Assembly (NCBI GenBank): GCA_965178125.1
Contig: OZ237773.1
Coordinates: forward strand, 496,001 to 560,000
Direction of reading: 5' to 3'
From: Bilabrum cf. latius
Lineage: Eukaryota > Bigyra: Bicosoecida > Bigyra > Bicosoecida
DNA: 64,000 nucleotides
The notes beneath the pieces are model-generated. The model was not told the origin of the DNA. It did not search any database and saw nothing but the letters and a program-made list of their open reading frames with translations. Of the stretch, positions 24,039-35,466 are shown piece by piece. Positions within the stretch are counted from its first letter, which is position 1; each line of letters begins with the position of its first letter. Made by a program: the position numbers and the translations under genes.

Positions 24039-24923
24039 TTACTCCTCGATCGTCTTCGCGGCTGTCCGTCGCACGCGCCGCTTGTACTGCTTCCTATCAT
24101 TCACATACAGTCGCGCGGCATCGACGTTTGCCGGTGAGTCGCAATTGGGATCTGTCAGCAGCGACTGGATAGATGTGAGCAGCATGTCTACCGTGTAGAT
24201 TGGCTTCCATAGATTCTGGATGATATCCAGGCAGATTGATCCATCGGGGTACACTGCATAAAAAATTCGGATTCGAGTCAGGGCGGCAGCGAAGTCATCT
24301 CGAATCGTTTGCCTCGGCAACTTTACCAACCATTCCGTCTCACCGTTTGGATGAAACATCTCGCAAGTGAACCGAACCTTGGGTGCTTTGTTTGGATACT
24401 GGTCTGGAAAAGTGAGCCTCAACGAGAAAATCCCTCCTGCGTGCTCGGCAAAACACTAGAGTGAGGCGCAAATTGTGGTGAGGGAGAAAGTGCTCGCTCA
24501 GTGTCGGGGTGAACGAGCGCCAGCTCACCCTCCCAAGGGCTTTCCTCTGGCCCCATAATGGAAGCATTCCAAATAAACAAGTTGTCTTCACTCATTGGGC
24601 TTGCTGATACTCCCTGCGATAGCCAGTGAAGCATTCTTGGACGGGACGTAGACGTCTCGAAGTAGCAACCATTCCATATACAGCGACTACAAATACATCA
24701 ATCTTACAGGTGGGGCATCTTCCTACAGGCGTTTCATATCAGATACTAAGCGAAGGGTGGCAACGCGTCTGTCCTTGCCAGAAGATGCCACGGACTTCGG
24801 TTTCGGCGCAGGTGCGGGAGCTGCGGCTGGGGCCGGAGCAGGAGCTGCTGTGCTGGAGGATCCAGAGACCCCAGATGACCCTTCTGATTGACCTGAACCG
24901 GATGTTCCTGCAACTGCCGCCAT
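24039..24923 (-). CDS. RAD6-like ubiquitin-conjugating enzyme E2
   Basis: Four exons (24708-24923, 24529-24613, 24344-24436, 24039-24253), all with GT donors and CGCAG/TGCAG acceptors and summing to exactly 203 codons (202 residues). After a Pro/Ala-rich N-terminal extension of about 55 residues, the UBC fold reads RLVSDMKRL(UAG)[38 protein letters not shown], the HPN motif (EMFHPNVY), the catalytic Cys in [11 protein letters not shown], and [13 protein letters not shown]. This is closest to RAD6/UBE2A-B among E2s I know. The UAG at 24723-24725 falls on the Gln of KRLQEDPP, a diagnostic site for UAG = Gln. It stops with UAA. The N-terminal extension and basic C-terminus ([14 protein letters not shown]) are unusual for RAD6. 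Confidence 0.93.
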
Positions 24924-25141
24924 TATTTTCGAGGTTGCTCTGATCTCGCCTGCCCAGCCGATTGGTGGTTGCGTGCACATAGACGAACCGGAATTTCCCG
25001 GAATCGTGTAAATTTCTTGGCGCATTCTGGTGTGTCTAAAACTCGGCAAAGCTGCTCCTACGCAGGAAGACCGGCCTAGTTAGGCAACGTGGATGACCTA
25101 AGGCTTGCCGAATGGCAAAGAGCGGACTAGGATCTCCTCTA
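24924..25141. promoter_or_regulatory. Divergent intergenic region (RAD6-like E2 / syntaxin)
   Basis: About 220 bp between outward-facing start codons, likely shared promoter DNA. No specific element was recognised. Confidence 0.4.
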
Positions 25142-26087
25142 ATGCAAGCGCAGGATCCCTATCATACATTCAGCGAGTGAGTTTGGGCGATTGAGCAAAT
25201 TTCATCGTATACTTGCGCGCACTGCATGCTCGGTTCACGATATAGCATTATAAGGTTGCGGAAAACCCGCACCGCAGAGATCTTCAGGAGCGGTTGGAGC
25301 GGCTAAGGGTGGATTTAGGGGACTGGAACTCTCTGTTGACAAGCACGAATACCGCAACAAATGTAGGATTTTAGACAAAAGACAGCAGTGAGTTCAAGAT
25401 ATGGTACAAATATGTACGGCTCTTTAGTAGTTTCCCTTCCACCCATCTACTTGCACCGAATCTGGGCCTAAGCTGCGCGACGTCGCAGCAATCCGGAAGA
25501 GCCTAGGACTTGCCAGGAAGAAGCTGAAGATGGTTAGAGTAACCATCGCTGGGGTTGAAAAGAATAGAGCAAAGTTCGATTACATTGACGACGAAGAGCT
25601 CGAGTCGCGGAAGGAGTTCGTCGATCGGTCCACGGCGCAGCTGGACGAGATCCAGGAGGAGCTGGATGCCCCTTCCTCCAAGCAGAAGCTCGACAGGGAC
25701 AAAAAGGCAGCGGAAAAGGTGCGCTCGCAGACCTCTGCAGACGCGGCTGGCAGCTCCAATCGGTACACGAGGTCGCATGGGCGGTTCATGGGGGACCAGC
25801 GGGAGGCGCAGGCGACGGTGATGCACGACCAGGAGCAGCACCTGGAGGCGATCGAGGGCTCCGTGGTGCGGCTGGAGGAACACGCAAGGGCCATCCACAC
25901 GGAGCTGGGCGAGCAGGACACGCTGATAGACGATCTGGACAAGGACGTGGACGACGCTCAGGGCAACTTGGACAGGGCCATGCAGCTGATCCAGACCCTG
26001 CTGGACACAAAGGACAACTGCACGCTGTGCTCCATCGCAATCCTTGTCATCATCCTGCTCGTGCTGGCCATCGTGGCGTTCTCATGA
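25142..26087 (+). CDS. Syntaxin-6/8-like Qc-SNARE
   Basis: About 258 residues in three exons (25142-25176, 25278-25362, 25428/25431-26087). The start MQAQDPYHTFSE joins in frame to DLQERLERLRVDLGDWNSLL, resembling the syntaxin-6 N-terminal helical domain. The second helix block reads AAIRKSLGLARKKL and VEKNRAKFDYIDDEELESRK. The SNARE motif runs from about QATVMHDQEQHLEAIEGSVV to LIQTLLDTKDN, with a central Gln (LGEQDTLIDDLD) at the zero layer. A C-terminal transmembrane helix (TLCSIAILVIILLVLAIVAF) anchors it. It should act in endosome/TGN membrane fusion. It ends with UGA. Exon 3 could begin at either of two adjacent TAG triplets. Confidence 0.9.
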
Positions 26088-26274
26088 GCACTCGGATGGA
26101 TAGCGGGGTGCATGGAACTGGTCCTTGCGGAGGGTGAGTGCCGTTGAGTTATCGTCTGTCCGCGCGTGCCTCGGCTAGGCCACAGCTATTCGAGGCACGG
26201 TTTCGGCGGGTGTGCTTGTCAAGTTGAACTGATGCATGGTAGTCTTCGGTTACAATTCGTCCAAAGCGCTGCAG

Positions 26275-27873
26275 TCAGCCCAGGGCACCCGTCAAGTCCC
26301 GCAGCAGCCCGGCATCTCGTTCATGCAGCACCCTCCGCAGCCCCCCAGCGCCCAACACACTCTGCATGCATGCAGGAGACAGCCGCACCAGCCATGCCCC
26401 TCGCGAGAAGCCAGTCGCAGAGTCCGGCGGCATTCCATCACCACCGCCACTGCCACTGCCACCGCCAGAGGGGCCTCCCTCTCCCACCGCTGACTTGATA
26501 GTCCCCCCAGATTCGCCCGCTGCGCGTGCCCCGTCCAATGGCAGGGGCTCCTCCGTTTCCTCCTCTGCCCCCGCTACTGCGCTGCAATGCCACTGCCGAT
26601 CGAAGAGCAGCGCGCCCACGCCAAGGGCATCCCCGGGCCGATGCAGCGAGCCCAGCGCATCAGCTGGCGCCCTGGGTTCGTCCTGCGTGCAAAGGGACAC
26701 GGAGCCCCTCACCAAAACCAGCATGCCCGGGCTGGGCTGCCACTGCCGCGCAAGCACAGACCCTGGTGCCCCTGTGATGTCAGCGGCGCGGCCTGCCAGC
26801 TGCCTCTTCTCCTCCCGGGAGAGAACATCGAGCCATCTGCAACGACTCAGGGCATGTGCCCGTGCCTGTTCCCTGGCTTGTTCCCTGACCTGGCACACGG
26901 TCGCCCGCACAGCCGCAGGCAGCACCAGCAGCGCGCAGCCCCGCCGGGCCACGATGTGGTGGGCCCACCGGGCCCCGGGCACCCCGCTGCTCCTGCCACT
27001 GAGCACGGAGGGGCCCTCGGTGACGGTGCCGGCCTGCCGTGCCGCCCACTGTGCGGGGGTTGCCAGTGCGGGGACATCCACCTAGTCTGCCCCCCCTGAT
27101 GCTGCTGATTCTGGTGTCGCTGTGCCAGCGCCAGCACCTTCGCTTGCAATGCGCCCTGCGAGCGCACAGGCGAACCCATGACCGATTGCCTCCTCGTTTC
27201 GATGAACCGTAACCCCAACGTCAGCAGCACTGGCACTGGCACTGGCACTGGCACCAGTGCTCGGTTCGCCAGCCCCTGCATCTGCCCCTGCATCTGTTCT
27301 CGGTACTGAGGCGCGAGGCAGCTTGCCAACCGCCACGACCTGGCCTTCTAGCAGCGCAATTGCCTGCACGGGCTCCCCCGCAACAGCCAGGACGGTGCCG
27401 GCAGGACAACGAGCCAGCAGCGAGCGTCGCCAGCAAGACTCAAAATCCCATGGGTGAACACCTAGGCCCCTGTCCCCGGACCACGCATGCGAATGCCGGC
27501 TCTAGCAGCCCTCCAATTGAATCGACAACCGCTACAGCTATCCCGCAGTTGGGGTTATGGCACTACGCACCACCGGCAAATTGCAGACGACGCCTGCTGG
27601 CCTCCTCGCGGACACTGCCGGCTGACTGGTGGGAGGCGATTGTTGTTCTCCCCGCAAGTCCTCCTCATCAGAACTGTATGAATGCTCAATAATCGAACGA
27701 AAACGGGCCTAGGAACCTCCACTGAGCTCGGGGTACCGTTGTTGCAAGTATCGTATAATAAAACGTACAGGGTTTCGAGGTTTCTCTGAGCACAGCGACA
27801 CAACAATATCATCAAACAGCTGATGGATGCCGTGGCTCGCTAAATACTACTAGATTACCTTGGATGAGCTCAT
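26275..27873 (-). CDS. PKA regulatory-subunit-like protein with degenerate cNMP-binding domains
   Basis: About 532 residues in one exon, visible only when seven UAGs are read as Gln, including a UAG UAG pair at 27847-27852. The N-terminus MSSSKVI(Q)(Q)YLASHGIHQLF followed by DDIVVSLCSEKPRNPVRFII is a clear RIIa dimerisation/docking helix pair. A linker contains QRLSIQ, a weak remnant of the inhibitory R-R-x-S/T site. Cyclic-nucleotide-binding folds follow: CPAGTVLAVAGEPVQAIALL in the first, and LDVLSREEKRQLAGRAADI with LHRPGDALGVGALLFDRQWH in the second. The phosphate-binding cassette lacks the expected FGE and Arg residues (GVGALL...RQWH), and long Ala/Ser/Gly insertions interrupt the folds. 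It may therefore not bind cAMP. It ends with UGA. Confidence 0.82.
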
Positions 27874-27981
27874 TGGAACGCCTTTATGGGCCTCAAACGG
27901 ATAGATCCAAGACTGCTGCAGCGCAGGGGTGATGAGTGCATCAAGCAACTGCAGTTTGTGCATTACCCATCCATCATTTAC
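27874..27981. promoter_or_regulatory. Very short divergent region (PKA-R-like / SMP-30 protein)
   Basis: 108 bp between outward-facing ATGs at 27873 and 27982. An upstream in-frame ATG at 27886 would leave only 12 bp, so 27982 is preferred for the plus-strand gene. Confidence 0.4.
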
Positions 27982-29313
27982 ATGTCGGATGGGAACGATG
28001 ACTTAATTAGCATAAGTCGGTCGAGGCAACTATTGGGAGCCCTTGAATTGCGGCCAAACGAGCACGAATTCGATGATGCACCCGAGGAATCTGGGAAATC
28101 ATCAGCCAATACCCCGTGGTGGCGGAGCAGCATTATGTATTATGCCGCAGGAATAGGAGCTTTTGTATTCATTATTGCCGTGGTAGTCGGTTGGATCGCG
28201 ACTATGAAACGCTGGGACAAATAGGAAGAGATTTTCAGCTCATCATTTGCGACACCGCAAGACTCATTCACGTCTGGAATAGAGGGAGCCGTAGTTGGCA
28301 GCGACGGTGTACCGTATGCTTGCGATGCAGCTTCTGTTGAGGAAGCGAACCTTGCGAGAATAGATCCGTCATCTGGCGCCATCCACGTCGTGTTCAAATT
28401 TCCAACGGGAGGCGGCTGTGTGGGGGCCCGATACCGTGAGATTGGCGGTGTGTTGGCCGGCGAGTCCGCATCAAGGTCTATAAATGCGACTGCTTCGCAA
28501 ACGAGCTGGGGTGATCTGATATTGACAGACTACAAGCACCACACGCTGCTCCTGGTCGACACATCCCTGCCTCCGCCGTGGAGCTCCCGCGTGGTGCTGG
28601 AGGGCCCCTTCACTCAGCCAAACGATCTGGCCATGACGCCGGGGGGACGCTTCGTGTTCTTAAGCGACCCAAATTTCCCTGCCAGCAGCGGCAGGATCTG
28701 GCGCGCTCGCTGGGACGGCTCGAGCTCCTCCTTCGTTGACCTCCAGCTGGTGGCTAGCGAGGGACTGACCACAGCCAACGGGATTGAGATTCTGGACACG
28801 AGTGGGGATGGAGGGTCAGGGGAAGAGGTGTCGTGGACGCTGGTGGCCAGCGAGAGCGCCGCGCAGGTGATCAGGCAGTGGCCCATTGACCCCAATACGG
28901 GGTCACTTGGGAGCCCCTCGGTGCTGCTGGACCTGTCCACCGCCAAGCCGAGCTTTGACTTTGATGGGATGCGAGCTACCACGGACGGTGTGCTGTACGT
29001 GACGATGAATGCGGGTGGGGGCCGTGTGCTGGCGATCACACCGCAGGGGCAGGTGCTGTGCGAGATAGACGCGCTGGGCGCGGGACCCTCCAACATCGCG
29101 TTCGGCGGCAGCGACGGGCGGACTGCATTCGTCACGCAGGTCAAGGGGGGTAGGGTCGTGCAGTTCCGGGTACCGCACGAGGGGTCCGCGTTCGCCCGCA
29201 TGCACGGCCGGGCGTCGTGGGACCCACGCAAGCAAGCACAGCAGGGGCAGCGCAAGTGGATGGACTGCAGACTCAAAACCGAGCAGATCTACACGTCTCA
29301 AGTGGCGAAGTGA
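27982..29313 (+). CDS. Membrane-anchored SMP-30/gluconolactonase-like beta-propeller
   Basis: About 443 residues. The N-terminal tail (MSDGNDDLISISRSRQLLG) precedes a transmembrane helix (IMYYAAGIGAFVFIIAVVVG), then a UAG at about 28222 (Gln) and a six-bladed-propeller domain. Propeller motifs include LEGPFTQPNDLAMTPGGRFV, FLSDPNF, LTTANGIEIL, MRATTDGVLYVTMNAGGGRV and PSNIAFGGSDGRTAFVT, matching the SMP-30/gluconolactonase/LRE group of calcium-dependent lactonases. The topology (short cytosolic N-terminus, one TM, luminal propeller) resembles APMAP. The N-terminal extension from 27886 is possible but would leave almost no promoter. It ends with UGA. The substrate cannot be predicted. Confidence 0.87.
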
Positions 29314-29487
29314 CGGGGGTAGTGTTTCGTTCTATTCGTATTGAATGGATCGCGTGTTGGTTTCATGTTCGATTCATGTTTTTTGTTTATTCCACCTTGC
29401 ACATCCCAGACTCCTATTTTGAAGCACGCAAATCACTACACCCGTGTCAAGCAGATTGAACCTAAAGACAAGGGACTGTTCATGGAT
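29314..29487. other. Convergent intergenic region
   Basis: About 170 bp of relatively AT-rich DNA between two converging stop codons. No feature was recognised beyond presumed 3' UTRs. Confidence 0.6.
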
Positions 29488-32400
29488 TCAGTTGTCCACT
29501 TCCGGGATCATCTCATCCAGCTCCTGCTCCAGCTGCCTCATCTCCGCGGAGGAGGGCCGCAGGCTAGGCCCGTGTGCAGCCCGCTAGGCCCTAGACGAGG
29601 CCAGCGGGCGGGGCCGCCGCTGCACCGGGCTGCTCAGCGGCGTGGTGGAGGGACGTCCCGCTGCCGGACCACTCACTGCTTCCGCTGCCTCTGCGGCGCT
29701 GGCCATCCCCTCTAGCGCGAAGCTGTCGTCCAGCGACACCCCCCTCCCACCCCCACTGCCACTACCAGACTCGCTATCACCCGATTTCGAGAAGCCCCCC
29801 ACCCCTCCCCTAGGCCCCTGCCCCGCCAAGGCAGCGAGTAGATCAGCCTCGAGCGCACCTGCTCTCCGCCGGGCCTGCGACGGAGACAGCCACCGGTGGC
29901 GGGGCCTAGAGCGGCGGCTGTCCCCAGCATTAGCACCCGCAATTGCGCCCAAATTGGCACAGCCCGAATGCGCAGCATCACCGGCACGGCTATCCGCGCC
30001 TGGCTCCAGACCTTGCCCTTGGCCTTGTCCTTGGCCTTGTCCTTGGCCTTGCCCTTGCCCCCGCCACTGACCCCGCTCGCGGTCGATGCTACCAACGGAA
30101 GCTGTCACGCTGGCTCGACTGGAGAGATGTGGGCGGTTCGCACCTCCGTGCAGTGCACCCGCGCCCCCGCCCCACCTGCGGTCGGCATGCTCTCGGGCTC
30201 TGTCCCCGTCTCCGGCAAGCAGCCCCGGCCCCATGCCTGTCCCTGTCGCATCACCATACGGAGGGATTTCCCACGGGAGCCTGCTGTGCCTGTCCATCAC
30301 TCCCCCCGGGCGCAGTCTCAGCGCTGCCTCCCCCAGCACCTGCACCGGGGAAGCGGGTGTATCCGTGTCAAATGCAGCCGAAAGCATGGCCATGTCCTCC
30401 GGAGACAGCCACGAGGCAGGGGCGGACACACCCCCACCCAGGTCCTCTCCCCCTCCCTCTCCCTCTCCCTCCTCCCGGCCCCCCTCCAGTTCCACATCTC
30501 CATCGCTGAGAGCATCCCCGCGAGCCCCTTCACCTCCATCGCGGCCCCCCCCCTCCCCCTCCCTATCCATCTCCCCGCCTTGCTCCCGACTGGACCTTCC
30601 GCTGCTGCCAGTCGCGAACCTCACGTGGAAGTCCGCCCTCTTCCTCCGCTGGATGGCAGAGGAGGCGCTGGACCTGGACATGGACATGGCAGAGGGGGCT
30701 CGGGAGGATGCGCTGCCCTCGTGGCCTTGACCTTGACCTTGACCTTGACCATGTTCAAGCGCCTTACCATCCTATTCATCCTCGTTTCCTGCTTCGGCCC
30801 CGCGCTCCTCGTGCTAGCTGCGATCCACCCTTCGCATGTCCCCGTCCCCCGAGGACCCGGAGTCCCCTTCAGTGAGGACACCCCCCCACCCCGATCCAGC
30901 CTGGTACATCGCAGCGGCCAGATGAGGAGGCTGCCCCACGTCATCGGCAGCCCCTCGGTCCACTGGGTCGAAGGCCAATCGGCCCCTGCCCCCCCCTGCA
31001 GGTCTTCCTGGCGGCCCCTGCAGCCCTCGAGGCACCGGGTGTCCATCCTCCGCACCGCCATCCCGGCTGTCGTCACCGTGTCCCGAGTTCGAGTCGCTGT
31101 CGCTGTCACTGTCGGTGGCCTCGTCATCATTACCACCCTTGTCTTCATCTTCATCTTCGTCATCGTCATCGTCCTCAAGAGCGTCACCATGGGACCCAGC
31201 AGCCCCCACTGAGGTCCTCCCGTCCTCGTCCTCGCCCTCGCTGTCCTGCTCCCGGTCCGCAACGGTGGGCAGCAGCCCGACGATGCCCCCTGCAACCGAG
31301 CCCCCCTTCTCCTTCTCGCTGCCCCCCACGTCCACCCGTCCACCATGACCTCTCCTGGCCCCACCGGCCCTCCCCATCGCGCCGGTCTTCGTGCCCTGCT
31401 TGCGGCGCTTCTACGCGAAAGCAGCAGCTGACCCCGTGCCCCGGCGCGGCCTCCACCCGAACCGAGGCCGAGTGCCTGTGGTGGCGGAGGCGCCTCCCCC
31501 GCTGCCACTGCCGGGGGCTGGTACCTCGCGCCCTGCCCCGGAACCCGCCCTGCCAGCCACACCGGTCTATGCGACTCCTGCCTGTCTATCCTCTTCCCCC
31601 CCCCTCCCCTCCTCGTCGTCGTGTCCCTCTCCACCTGGGCCCGACCCAGCGCTCAGGCCCTCGCTGAAGGACCGGGGCCTTCGCCTCTATCCCCGCCCAA
31701 TCCCACGACCCGCCCTTGCCCTTGCCCTTGCCTGCGCCGCAACCACAGAGGCAGATGGACCCACATCATAGTCCGTGTCTGCGTCAGTCGGTACATCGCT
31801 CTCCCCGTCGTGATGGTGCTCCTGATTTCTACCCCTCTCATGGCGCATGCCCTCACTCGCTGGCACACCGTCCAGCTCCTATCCGATGCCTTCACCCTCC
31901 GCCTCCACCTCACGGATGCGTCTCCCGCGACCCACGTCTGCATCGCCCACCACCCCAACCACGCTGCCACTCGCGCTCCCATTCCCACGCACGGGCTGGT
32001 GCGGGCCGGGGTCTCTCAACCGGTGTGACGAGTGCTACGCAGAGTCCCACCGGATCCCCCGCATCCTGCCACCTCCACCGGCGATGCCAGCCGGGGATAG
32101 ATCCACGCCCCCCTCATTCTCACCACCATTGCCATCTTCCACATCCTCCTCGCGCGCGCTGCCCTGTAGCCCAGGACCGCCCGCTGCCCCGGGCATCTGC
32201 CGCAGGGACGGTGACGGTGGCCTGGCCACCACAGAGGCCACCTCCACGTGTGACGCATCGTCCGCCACATCCCCCTCGACGTCCCCTCCTCCATCGCTGG
32301 TCCCCGCACCCGCCCGGGGCACACTCCCCACAGATGCTGCCTCCCGCCGGCTCCCCACAGCGGGCGAGAGAGCACCCCCCCCCTCACGGGACCCTCCACT

Positions 32401-33456
32401 CCCCCCCCTCTCTTCCATCCCATTCCCAGTGCCCGGATCCCCCGCATGGGTCCCCGCCGCAGACCGACTCCCCTCTGTCCTCGTCCCCAGCGTGGACCTG
32501 TCCCCGGCACTGGAGGCACCCCCCGCAGACCGCGCCCCTCCCCGGACACCCCCACCCCCTCGCGATCGAGGTGCAGGACGAGGAGGATCCACCCCCGCCA
32601 CTCCCAGGCCGGGCCCACGGACCACGCCTGGCCGCCGCCCCCCTCGCCCGGGTTCATCCACCCCGCCCCCCGCCCTCTGCCCCGCCCGCCCCCGCTGCTC
32701 CTCTGGGTCCCCTTCATCGCGCTCCCCCGCGCGGATCCCCGTCGCGTCCAGCAGCCCCCCCGCGCTCACCACCGGAGGCCGCACGCCGCCCCGCCCCGAG
32801 AGCGCCTCCATCCTCGCCGATGCGTCCTCCTCGTCGTCTCCGTCCACGGCCAGAGTGGAGCCCGCGTACTGAGAGCTGGCGCTGCCGCTGCCGGCGCGCC
32901 CAACAAGTGCAGTGCTCGGCTGGCCAAGGTCAGGATGTGCCCCTTCCTCGAGTTCACGAGCGGCTTCGGAAGCGTCATCATCGCCGTCTGTGGAAGGGGC
33001 TAGGACGGATCGGTCCCCCGCTGTGACCGCCACCGATGATGCGCTGCCGATGCCTCGACGCGATGCCTCGAAACCCTCATCGCCGCCAGGATCGGACGAA
33101 TCGTCCTCGAAGCCGACAGAGCTCTGGCCAACACTATTTGGTTGCGTAGACCACCGCCCGCTTACAGGCACGCGGCCATTCACGGGCGGCTCGGGGTTGC
33201 TTCGGAGCGCCCTGGACCTGGCTCGGAGAAGCCCGCTGAGGGTTCGATTTTCTGGGCCACTCAAACGGGCAGATGGTGGCATACGACTTGCATTTCTGGA
33301 CGGCTGTCGCCCGTCAGTGCTTTGGATTGCATCACCAGAGCCAATCGAAGAGATTGTTGCGCCTAGCTCTGAAAAGGCGGAGGCTGAAACATGCCCACTG
33401 CGGTGGAGATCACGAAGCTTCGAAAGCAGGTCACTCAGCTAAATATTTTCATCCAT
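29488..33456 (-). CDS. Large, almost wholly disordered low-complexity protein
   Basis: About 1322 residues in a single frame from ATG 33456 to UGA 29488, open only with UAG as Gln. It is rich in Gly, Ser, Arg, Asp, Glu and Ala, with an acidic block (DDDDDEDEDED near 31150), two Gly-Gln hexamer runs (about 30001-30060 and 30728-30750) and Arg-rich patches. The only ordered-looking parts are the N-terminal helix MDENIQLSDLLSKLRDL and the C-terminal helix EMRQLEQELDEMIPEVDN. A motif RKRADFHVRFATG lies near 30620-30660. I do not recognise the family. The continuous 4 kb frame, the Met start 146 bp from a divergent housekeeping gene and the conserved-looking ends argue that it is real. Antisense frames of similar length are shadows of the GC-rich repeats. 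Confidence 0.7.
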
Positions 33457-33602
33457 TGCGAAGTGGCACCTCGCTCGGCCACCCCCACGGCCGACAGTAA
33501 ACCGTGGAGCGACCCAAGCCCGCTCTTGGTTCCGCTAGATTGCGCGGCAACAGTTCGAAATCATGCGCGCCGGCCGCATACTCGGCTTCGCGTGATAGCA
33601 CC
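33457..33602. promoter_or_regulatory. Divergent intergenic region (disordered protein / CCT8)
   Basis: 146 bp between outward-facing ATGs, so it probably serves both genes. No specific element was recognised. Confidence 0.4.
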
Positions 33603-35466
33603 ATGGCGGGCAAGATGCGCATGGGAATGAGATAGCCCGGTATGACCGGATTGTTGAAGGATGGGTACAAGCACATGGAAGGACTGGAAGGTGCCATCTT
33701 GAAGAATGTAGAGGCGTGCAAGAAGCTGTCTGGCATTACCCGGACCTCCTTGGGACCAAACGGGATGAACAAGCTGGTGATCAACCACTTGGAAAAAATA
33801 TTTGTTACGAGTGATGCGGCAACTATTGTGCAGGAGCTGGAAGTGCAGCACCCCGCAGCGAAAATGTTGGTCATGGCAGCACAGATGTAGGAAAACGAGG
33901 TGAGATACACGGCTCAGCGGGTTTCCCGAGGTGTGCGGCGCGCGCCCGCACGGGCCTATTCAATACGCCATCTTGCCAAGCACCATACATTTGAGTGACG
34001 CAGGTAGGTGATGGCGCGAACCTTGTGGTCACGTTTGCTGGCGAGTTGCTTTCTCAAACCGACGAGCTTCTTCGAATGGTGAGCTAAACCAAGCATGAGG
34101 AACCACTGCATGCACCGTGCGAACTTGTGCCTGTCACACCGCCTTCTATGTTACGAGTCTGCCTATATTATCCCTGCAGGGAGTGCACCCCAGCGACGTT
34201 GTGACTGGATACCGGGCGGCTGCCGCCAAAGTCATGGAGCTGCTCCCGTCCCTCAGCACAGTTGATCTCGGGGAGGACGACGTCAGGGATCCTGCCAAGC
34301 TGGCCGTCCCGTTGCGCAGCGTGATCGCCGCCAAGCAGCTGGGCCTGGAGGGCGTGGTGGCGCCCCTGGTGGCGCAGGCATGCGTGAACGTGATGCCGGC
34401 CAAGCCCCGCAAGCCGTCGATCAACATCGACAACGTGCGCGTGGCGAAGATCGTCGGCGGCAACGTGCGGGACAGCCAGGTGGTCCGCGGCATGGTGGTG
34501 CTTCGGGACGCGGAGGGCACGATCAAGCACGTGGAGGGTGCCAAGGTGGCCGTGTTCGGGGTGGGGCTGGAGGCCTCCGAGACGGAAACCAAGGGGACGG
34601 TGGTGCTCAAGTCCGCGGAGGAGCTCAAGAGCTACACGGACGGCGAGGAGGCGCGCATGGAGGCCTCCATCAAGGCCATCGCGGACTCGGGGGCCACAGT
34701 CGTGGTGAGCGGGGGCAGCATCAGCGAGATCGCGCTGCACTACATCGAAAAGTTCGGTCTCATGGCGCTCAAGATCGTGTCCAAGTTCGAGCTGAGGAGG
34801 CTCTGCAGGGCCACTGGAGCCACCGCGCTGGTCAAGCTGGAGGCACCCACGGAGGCGGACCTGGGGCGGGCGGACGTGGTGTCGGTGCAGGAGCTGTCTG
34901 GGAGGAGGGTGGTGGTGGTGCGGCAGGACGACGAGGAGAGCGCCATCAGCACCATCGTGCTGCGAGGCGCGACCACCAGTCTGCTGGATGACCTCGAGAG
35001 GTCTGTGGACGGGGCCGTGAACGCCGCTAGAAACCTGTGCAGGGACGGGCGCTCCCTCCCAGGCGCGGGTGCCACCGAGACCGCGCTGGCCCTCAAGCTG
35101 GCCGAGTTCGCGGGCACCAAGACGGGCCTGGAGCAGTACGCCATCACCAAGTTCGCCGATGCGCTCGAGGTGGTGCCCCGCACCCTGGCCGAGAACTCCG
35201 GCCGGTCTGCCACGGAGACCATGAGCCGATTGTTCGCGGAGCACACGGCGGGCAAGGGGGCCCAGGGCGTGCTCATCGACCCTGAGTCGGCGGAGGCCAC
35301 TGTGGACACGGAGGAGGAGGCCATCCACGACGGGTATGCCGCCAAGGAGAGCGCGCTCAAGCTTGCGGCTGACGCTGCTATCACTGTGCTGCGAGTCGAC
35401 CACATCATCATGAGCAAGCAGGCGGGCGGACCCAAGCCCAGGGCTCCGGGGCCGCCCGACATGTGA
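33603..35466 (+). CDS. CCT8: T-complex protein 1 subunit theta (CCT8)
   Basis: 552 residues in three exons (33603-33899, 34004-34078, 34180-35466). CCT-theta is one of eight subunits of the cytosolic chaperonin that folds actin, tubulin and other proteins with ATP. Motifs: TRTSLGPNGMNKLVINHLEK, VTSDAATIVQELEVQHPAAK, then MAAQM(UAG)ENE|VGDGAN, which matches the theta signature MxxQEVGDGTN, and further on GATETALALKLAEF, LEQYAITKFADALEVVP and VLRVDHIIMSKQAGGPK. The UAG at 33888-33890 is at a Gln of the human protein; another lies at 33633. Introns use GTGAG donors and GACGCAG/CTGCAG acceptors. It ends with UGA. Length is normal for the family (about 548). Confidence 0.97.

Noticed and set aside
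24614-24707. An ATG at 24634 as alternative start of the RAD6-like E2
   Set aside because: It lies within intron 1. The exon carrying [15 protein letters not shown] upstream supplies the true N-terminal helix and splices in phase.
29896-33026. Several long plus-strand Pro/Arg/Ser-rich frames
   Set aside because: GC-rich shadows of the minus-strand disordered protein. The plus frames are broken by UGA/UAA, while the minus frame is continuous over 4 kb with UAG as Gln.
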